Positions 60,388 to 64,000 of a stretch of 64,000 bases of DNA are shown piece by piece. The notes under the pieces are model-generated. The model did no database searches. It was given only the letters and a program-made list of their open reading frames with translations, and was not told where the DNA came from. The stretch is from Prevotellaceae bacterium UBA2744. Its GTDB lineage: Bacteria; Bacteroidota; Bacteroidia; Bacteroidales; Bacteroidaceae. Both the position numbers and the translations under genes were made by a program. Within the stretch, counting starts at the first letter, position 1; every line of letters begins with the position of its first letter. The DNA is taken from positions 1,480 to 65,479 of the forward strand of contig DEJQ01000033.1 in assembly GCA_002353575.1 (NCBI GenBank). Direction: 5' to 3'.

Positions 60388-61302
60388 CTACAGATTCTCG
60401 TAGCGAATGGCGAAGGTGTTGCCTTTCGAGAGGTCGCCTGTGGTCCATCCTCTCTTGAACCAGCGTTCGCGCTGCTCGGATGTTCCGTGGGTGTAGGTCT
60501 TTGAGTTGGTGTATCCCTGAGCCTTCTTCTGCAGGTAGTCGTCGCCTATCTTCTGGGCTGTGACGAGCGCCTCTTCCAGGTCGCCCTTCTCCATGGAGTC
60601 GAACATCTTGTTTTCGTAGTGTCCCCATACTCCGGCATAGAAATCGGCCTGCAGTTCTATCTGCACGCTGATTCTGTTGGCATCAGTCTGGTTCAGCTGT
60701 GCCATCTGCCTGTGTGCACGGCTCAGGTCGCCCAGCAGGTTCTGCACGTGGTGTCCCACCTCGTGGGCAATGACATAGGCATAGGCGAAGTCTCCGTCGG
60801 CACCGAGCGTTTTCTTCATGTCGCGGAAGAAACTCAGGTCGATATACACCTTACGGTCTGCTGAGCAGTAGAAGGGTCCCATTGCGGCAGACCCGTTTCC
60901 GCAGCCTGTCTGTATGCTTCCTGTGTACATTACGAGAATCGGGGCTTCGTACTGGCGGCCCATCTCCTCGAACTTGCGTGTCCATACGTCTTCGGTGCTG
61001 GCAAGAATCTGGCGGGTGAAGAGGGCCAGTTCTTCCTCTTCCTGCGTACCTACATAGCCTTCGCCTGTCGGCTGTTCCACGTATTCTGTGGTGCCGCCGC
61101 CGCCAAGCATCTGCATCATCTTGGTCAGGTCTCCGCCTGACATTATAAACATAAATACCAGGGCTATGATGATTGTACCGCAGCCCATGCGTCCTCTGCC
61201 GCCGCCCAGTGGTATCATGCCTCCGAACGGGCTGCCGCCGCCTGAACTCTGGCCGCGCATGTCTTCAATGTTAGAGCTTTCGCGTCTTCCGTCTAATTGC
61301 AT
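60388..61302 (-). CDS. ypfJ: Neutral zinc metallopeptidase (YpfJ/KPN_02809 type)
   Basis: The 304-aa protein has a Gly-rich N-terminus, one transmembrane helix (CGTIIIALVFMFIMSGG near residue 41) and a large domain with the zinc motif AYVIAHEVGHHVQNLLGD near 175, a further ligand region ELQADFYAGVWGHY near 217, and the C-terminal THGTSEQRERWFKRGW. This is the putative neutral zinc metallopeptidase family; the substrate is unknown. It lies upstream of yifB on the same strand with an 80-nt gap, so yifB may be cotranscribed. Confidence 0.9.
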   Translation of the reverse strand: MQLDGRRESSNIEDMRGQSSGGGSPFGGMIPLGGGRGRMGCGTIIIALVFMFIMSGGDLTKMMQMLGGGGTTEYVEQPTGEGYVGTQEEEELALFTRQILASTEDVWTRKFEEMGRQYEAPILVMYTGSIQTGCGNGSAAMGPFYCSADRKVYIDLSFFRDMKKTLGADGDFAYAYVIAHEVGHHVQNLLGDLSRAHRQMAQLNQTDANRISVQIELQADFYAGVWGHYENKMFDSMEKGDLEEALVTAQKIGDDYLQKKAQGYTNSKTYTHGTSEQRERWFKRGWTTGDLSKGNTFAIRYENL

Positions 61303-61344
61303 AATTGATAAGGATTAGATTATGTGAGAAATATTTGGTTCTCG

Positions 61345-61352
61345 CAAAAGTA
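61345..61352 (-). promoter_or_regulatory. -7 box for ypfJ (and possibly yifB and its cargo)
   Basis: On the minus strand TACTTTTG fits TAnnTTTG and lies 42 nt before the ATG at 61302. If no terminator intervenes, readthrough could also express yifB and the cassettes downstream of it. Confidence 0.65.
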
Positions 61353-61417
61353 GTCTCTTTTTGCGGAATACACAAGTTTAAGCCTGGTTATTTTGATTAT
61401 ATGTCGATAATTATGGC

Positions 61418-61425
61418 TACATTTG
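61418..61425 (+). promoter_or_regulatory. -7 box for the GNAT gene
   Basis: TACATTTG fits TAnnTTTG, 34 nt before the ATG at 61460. Confidence 0.65.
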
Positions 61426-61459
61426 TACGTTTTTTTGATGATAAACATGGCTTGCCGAT

Positions 61460-62092
61460 ATGGAACTCGAATTTGAATCACTTAAGCGTGGGGACCTGAA
61501 GGCTGCATCAAGGATGGAAGCACAGGCTTACGAAGACTACGAATATTTCACCTGTCATTTCCCCACGAAGAAAGAGCGCAGGAAAACGATCGGGAAAATG
61601 ATTTACAGGGGAAGGCTCACGTACTTCGGACTTACGCATTACCTGATAGCTAAGGCTGAAGGGAAAATCGTGGCAGTAGTACAGCTGGACGATCCCGATT
61701 GCAAGAGACCGTCGGATCTTCAATTCATACTGCACGGCTGGCTGATGACCTATATAGGCACGAACAGAAGGCATATAGACGATTGGGTGGAGATGGACAA
61801 ACTGGCATGCAAACCGTGTCACGACTATCAGAAAGACAACAGGGATGCATGGTATATCAGTTCCATATCGGTCGCTTCATCGGCTCAGGGGAAGGGCGTG
61901 GGCTCCAGGTTCCTCGCCTATGTCGAGGACTATGTGCGTGAGCACGGCGGCAGGCAGCTGGTTCTCTTCACCAACTCAGAGAAGAACCTGGCTTTCTACC
62001 TGCATAACGGTTTCGAGGTGTTTTATACCGAGACCATCACTTATGAAGGCCGGAGCATGGAAAGCTGGAGCATGAAAAAGACATTGGGATAA
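61460..62092 (+). CDS. GNAT-family N-acetyltransferase
   Basis: The 210-aa protein shows the GNAT core: WYISSISVASSAQGKGVGSR near residue 131 with the acetyl-CoA loop QGKGVGS, and LVLFTNSEKNLAFYLHNGFE near 168. The N-terminal half (FESLKRGDLKAASRMEAQAY) is typical of larger GNAT enzymes in Bacteroidetes. The acceptor is unknown. It is a single gene with its own promoter. Confidence 0.88.
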   Translation: MELEFESLKRGDLKAASRMEAQAYEDYEYFTCHFPTKKERRKTIGKMIYRGRLTYFGLTHYLIAKAEGKIVAVVQLDDPDCKRPSDLQFILHGWLMTYIGTNRRHIDDWVEMDKLACKPCHDYQKDNRDAWYISSISVASSAQGKGVGSRFLAYVEDYVREHGGRQLVLFTNSEKNLAFYLHNGFEVFYTETITYEGRSMESWSMKKTLG

Positions 62093-62195
62093 ATCCGGCT
62101 CCCGCCTCGGATATATCTTCCGCCCGATGAAGGGAAAATAACCCACTTCTGGAAAAAAGCCTACGCTAAAGGTGTGGTATGTAGAGAATAATGTA

Positions 62196-62203
62196 TATAT
62201 TTG
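62196..62203 (+). promoter_or_regulatory. -7 box for the cytidylate-kinase-like gene
   Basis: TATATTTG fits TAnnTTTG, 43 nt before the ATG at 62247. Confidence 0.65.
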
Positions 62204-62246
62204 CACGTTTTCGTTAAATAAAAGTAATAAAGATAAATAAGCTATT

Positions 62247-62891
62247 ATGAAGAAGAATGAGAAATTTGTCATTACCATCAACCGTGAACTGGGTAGCGGC
62301 GGACGTACAGTAGGCCGTATTCTTGCAGAGAAGTTAGGTGTGCCATTCTACGACAAGGCAGTTATCAAGGCACTTCAGGACAAGTATCATCTCACAGCCG
62401 AGGAAATAGAGCGGATGAAAGGACGCAAGCATAGTTGGCTTGCCGACCTGGAGCGCATACTGAAGATAGACTCCGGTGCGAGCATGGAATACTACATTCC
62501 GAATATCAGTGACGTGCCCGACTTCCTGACCACCGATGAGATGTTCGACACCGAGACTCAGATTCTGCAGACTCTTGCCGATGAGCAATCATGCGTCGTT
62601 GCAGGCCGCAGCGGTTTCTATGTGTTCCGCAACCATCCCAACCACGTGAGCATTCTTATCCAGGCTTCTATGGAGCACCGCGTGGAGCGTGTGGCTCGCA
62701 AGCAGAATATGTCGCCCGAAAAGGCTCGGAAGACCATCGGGAAGGTTGATGAGATGCGCGAGAACTACGTGAAGAAATATACCGACACATCGCGCTACGA
62801 CACCCGCAACTACGACCTCGTCATCAATGCCGACGGCAAGACCGAGGAGGAGATAGCCGACCTCATTATGCAGTACATCGGGGAAAAGTGA
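62247..62891 (+). CDS. Cytidylate-kinase-like protein
   Basis: The 214-aa P-loop kinase belongs to the cytidylate-kinase-like (AAA_26) family. The phosphate loop is VITINRELGSGGRTVGRILA near residue 8, with VPFYDKAVIKAL near 32, VVAGRSGFYVFRNHPNHVSI near 117, and an R-rich lid region (HRVERVARKQNMSPEKARKT near 145). It is distinct from the housekeeping Cmk and usually stands alone; the natural substrate is uncertain. Two direct repeats follow immediately after the stop. Confidence 0.88.
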   Translation: MKKNEKFVITINRELGSGGRTVGRILAEKLGVPFYDKAVIKALQDKYHLTAEEIERMKGRKHSWLADLERILKIDSGASMEYYIPNISDVPDFLTTDEMFDTETQILQTLADEQSCVVAGRSGFYVFRNHPNHVSILIQASMEHRVERVARKQNMSPEKARKTIGKVDEMRENYVKKYTDTSRYDTRNYDLVINADGKTEEEIADLIMQYIGEK

Positions 62892-62940
62892 TGTCGTAAA
62901 AACAACGCCCTTACGTTGATGTCGTAAAAACAACGCCCTT
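62889..62940 (+). repeat. Two direct copies of a 24-bp sequence, 28 bp apart
   Basis: TGATGTCGTAAAAACAACGC plus CCTT occurs at 62889-62912 and again at 62917-62940. The first copy begins at the stop codon of the kinase-like gene. It lies just before the possible start of the ABC permease frame and could be a duplication scar or regulator site. Confidence 0.9.
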
Positions 62941-62978
62941 GCATAGTATATTATATATAAATTAAAGAACTATTATCA

Positions 62979-64000
62979 GTGATTGCGATTTCCTCTTCGG
63001 GCTTTCTTGGCAGTATAGCCGAGAGCTTCCACAACAATCTGATAGCCGAGAACCGATACCAGATGATTCTTGACGGTCTGCAGGTCACACTTCTGATTAC
63101 GTTCTGCGCCGTTGTGCTGGGTACGCTGCTTGGCGGTCTGGTGTGCTGGATGCGCATGAACCGCCGTCCCTGGCTGCAGTATGTGGCTAAGGTGTATATC
63201 GACCTGATGCGCGGCACGCCTGTGCTGGTGTTGCTCATGCTGATGTACTACGTGGTGATGGCACCGCTCAATGCTACGGGCATTGTGGTTGCCATCGTCA
63301 CCTTCGCCATGAACACGGCTGCATACATAAGCGAAATGCTGCGCACCGCCATCCAGAGTATAGACCACGGACAGACGGAGGCAGGACTGGCACTGGGCTT
63401 CACCCCGCGACAGACTTTCCTGCGCATTGTGCTGCCGCAGGTGGTCAGGGCGATTTTGCCGGTATATCAGGGCGAGGTGGTCAGTCTGCTGAAGGGGACG
63501 AGCGTCGTGGGCTACATTGCGGTGTCTGACATGACACGTGCCTCCGACCTGATACGTTCGCGTACGTTCGATGCCTTCTTCCCGCTCATCCTCACTGCCA
63601 TCATCTATTTCCTGGTGGCGTGGCTCATCGGAATACTGCTTCAGTCGCTGGTGCAGCAACGGCGTACAAGAGCCACTGCCGCAGCGGCGGTGCTGCTACT
63701 GCTGATGGCTTTGTCTGACTGTCACCCGTGGAAATCGCACGACGCTCCGAAGGCGGAAGCCGAGGCAGTGCAGCAGGATTCGCTGCCGGCATCATCTGCT
63801 CATCTGTTCAAGGCGCTGGAGGGAAAGCGTGTCGCTGTAATCTTGGGCAGCCATCAGGATCTGCTCATCACGACGAAGGCTCCCGGTGCCATTGTGATGC
63901 ACTATGCGAATATGACCGACCTCGTGAATGCTGTAATGATGGGCAGGGCAGACGTGGTGTGTACCGACGACCTGCTGAAACTGGTTGACCGCAAGCACGC
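62979..64000 (+). CDS. Amino-acid ABC transporter permease fused to a binding domain, 3' end outside window
   Basis: A frame from a GTG at 62979 stays open to the end of the window (340 codons). It begins with a HisM-type permease (GFLGSIAESFHNNLIAENRY near residue 8, DLMRGTPVLVLLMLMYYVVM near 72, and the EAA loop QTEAGLALGFTPRQTFLRIV near 130). After about residue 225 a hydrophobic stretch with a cysteine (VLLLLMALSDC) leads into a substrate-binding-like segment (FKALEGKRVAVILGSHQDLL near 282). The start is uncertain: related proteins often have more N-terminal sequence, and the upstream stop leaves only a few codons. The antisense frame is a shadow. Confidence 0.75.
   Translation, partial: MIAISSSGFLGSIAESFHNNLIAENRYQMILDGLQVTLLITFCAVVLGTLLGGLVCWMRMNRRPWLQYVAKVYIDLMRGTPVLVLLMLMYYVVMAPLNATGIVVAIVTFAMNTAAYISEMLRTAIQSIDHGQTEAGLALGFTPRQTFLRIVLPQVVRAILPVYQGEVVSLLKGTSVVGYIAVSDMTRASDLIRSRTFDAFFPLILTAIIYFLVAWLIGILLQSLVQQRRTRATAAAAVLLLLMALSDCHPWKSHDAPKAEAEAVQQDSLPASSAHLFKALEGKRVAVILGSHQDLLITTKAPGAIVMHYANMTDLVNAVMMGRADVVCTDDLLKLVDRKH

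Noticed and set aside
62976..63659. 227-aa minus-strand frame rich in His and Gln
   Set aside because: It is the antisense of a clear ABC permease frame with family motifs and has no recognisable domain.

Overview
The window looks like a chromosomal segment of a gut- or rumen-type member of the order Bacteroidales, most likely Prevotellaceae. The evidence is the Bacteroidetes -7 promoter box (TAnnTTTG) in front of many genes, FimB/Mfa2-type lipoproteins, a BspA-like leucine-rich-repeat surface protein, type IX secretion-like C-termini, an HU-like DNA-binding protein with an extra winged helix, and several carbohydrate-active enzymes. No rRNA, tRNA, transposase, integrase or CRISPR array was found.

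Region 1 (1-11.5 kb) is a worn accessory island. It holds a Ski2-like helicase cut by the left edge (possible Hachiman HamB), a DUF4062/ATP-binding/winged-helix protein, a truncated RhuM gene, an RloA-RloB (AbiL-type) pair, two damaged AlbA-type regulators, an AAA_14/DUF4143 ATPase and an FRG-domain protein. Between them lie start-only remnants of polysaccharide genes (a WbuC-type cupin and an epimerase). In-frame 12-bp tandem repeats occur at the same domain junction in three regulator genes or remnants.

Region 2 (11.5-27.4 kb) carries superoxide dismutase and sugar-nucleotide genes: a GHMP kinase very like plant galacturonokinase, a nucleotidyltransferase and a UDP-glucuronate-epimerase-like enzyme. 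Together these could convert galacturonate to UDP-GalA and UDP-GlcA. A nucleotide-sugar dehydrogenase and a WbpM/FlaA1-like 4,6-dehydratase follow. Two FimB-like lipoproteins, a phytase-like esterase, a Y-family polymerase, Hsp20 behind a textbook sigma-54 promoter, a BASS transporter and a secreted hydrolase fill the rest. The kinase, nucleotidyltransferase and epimerase contain extra in-frame segments that look like intergenic repeat DNA.

Region 3 (27.4-47.4 kb) is mostly backbone: carB, a GH29 fucosidase, a UbiA prenyltransferase with a radical SAM protein and a six-hairpin glycosidase, a Tsx-like channel near an NCS2 purine permease, a PHP hydrolase, small DUF genes, a candidate structured RNA, the BspA-like protein, a lipoprotein gene broken at three A-tracts, a 22-bp-period repeat array, the HU-like gene and msrA.

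Region 4 (47.4-60.3 kb) is the most striking. An intact yifB/comM gene (58727-60307, minus strand) is followed downstream by three cargo blocks on the same strand: three pectin/galactoside glycosidases, one AT-rich 1004-aa surface protein, and one RhuM gene. Each block is separated from the next by a displaced copy of the 3' end of yifB. The copies stop sharply at the yifB stop codon, and two of them begin at the same conserved motif. This looks like repeated capture of gene cassettes at the 3' end of yifB. No recombinase is visible.

Region 5 (60.3-64 kb) has a zinc metallopeptidase, a GNAT acetyltransferase, a cytidylate-kinase-like protein and an amino-acid ABC permease fused to a binding domain that runs off the right edge.
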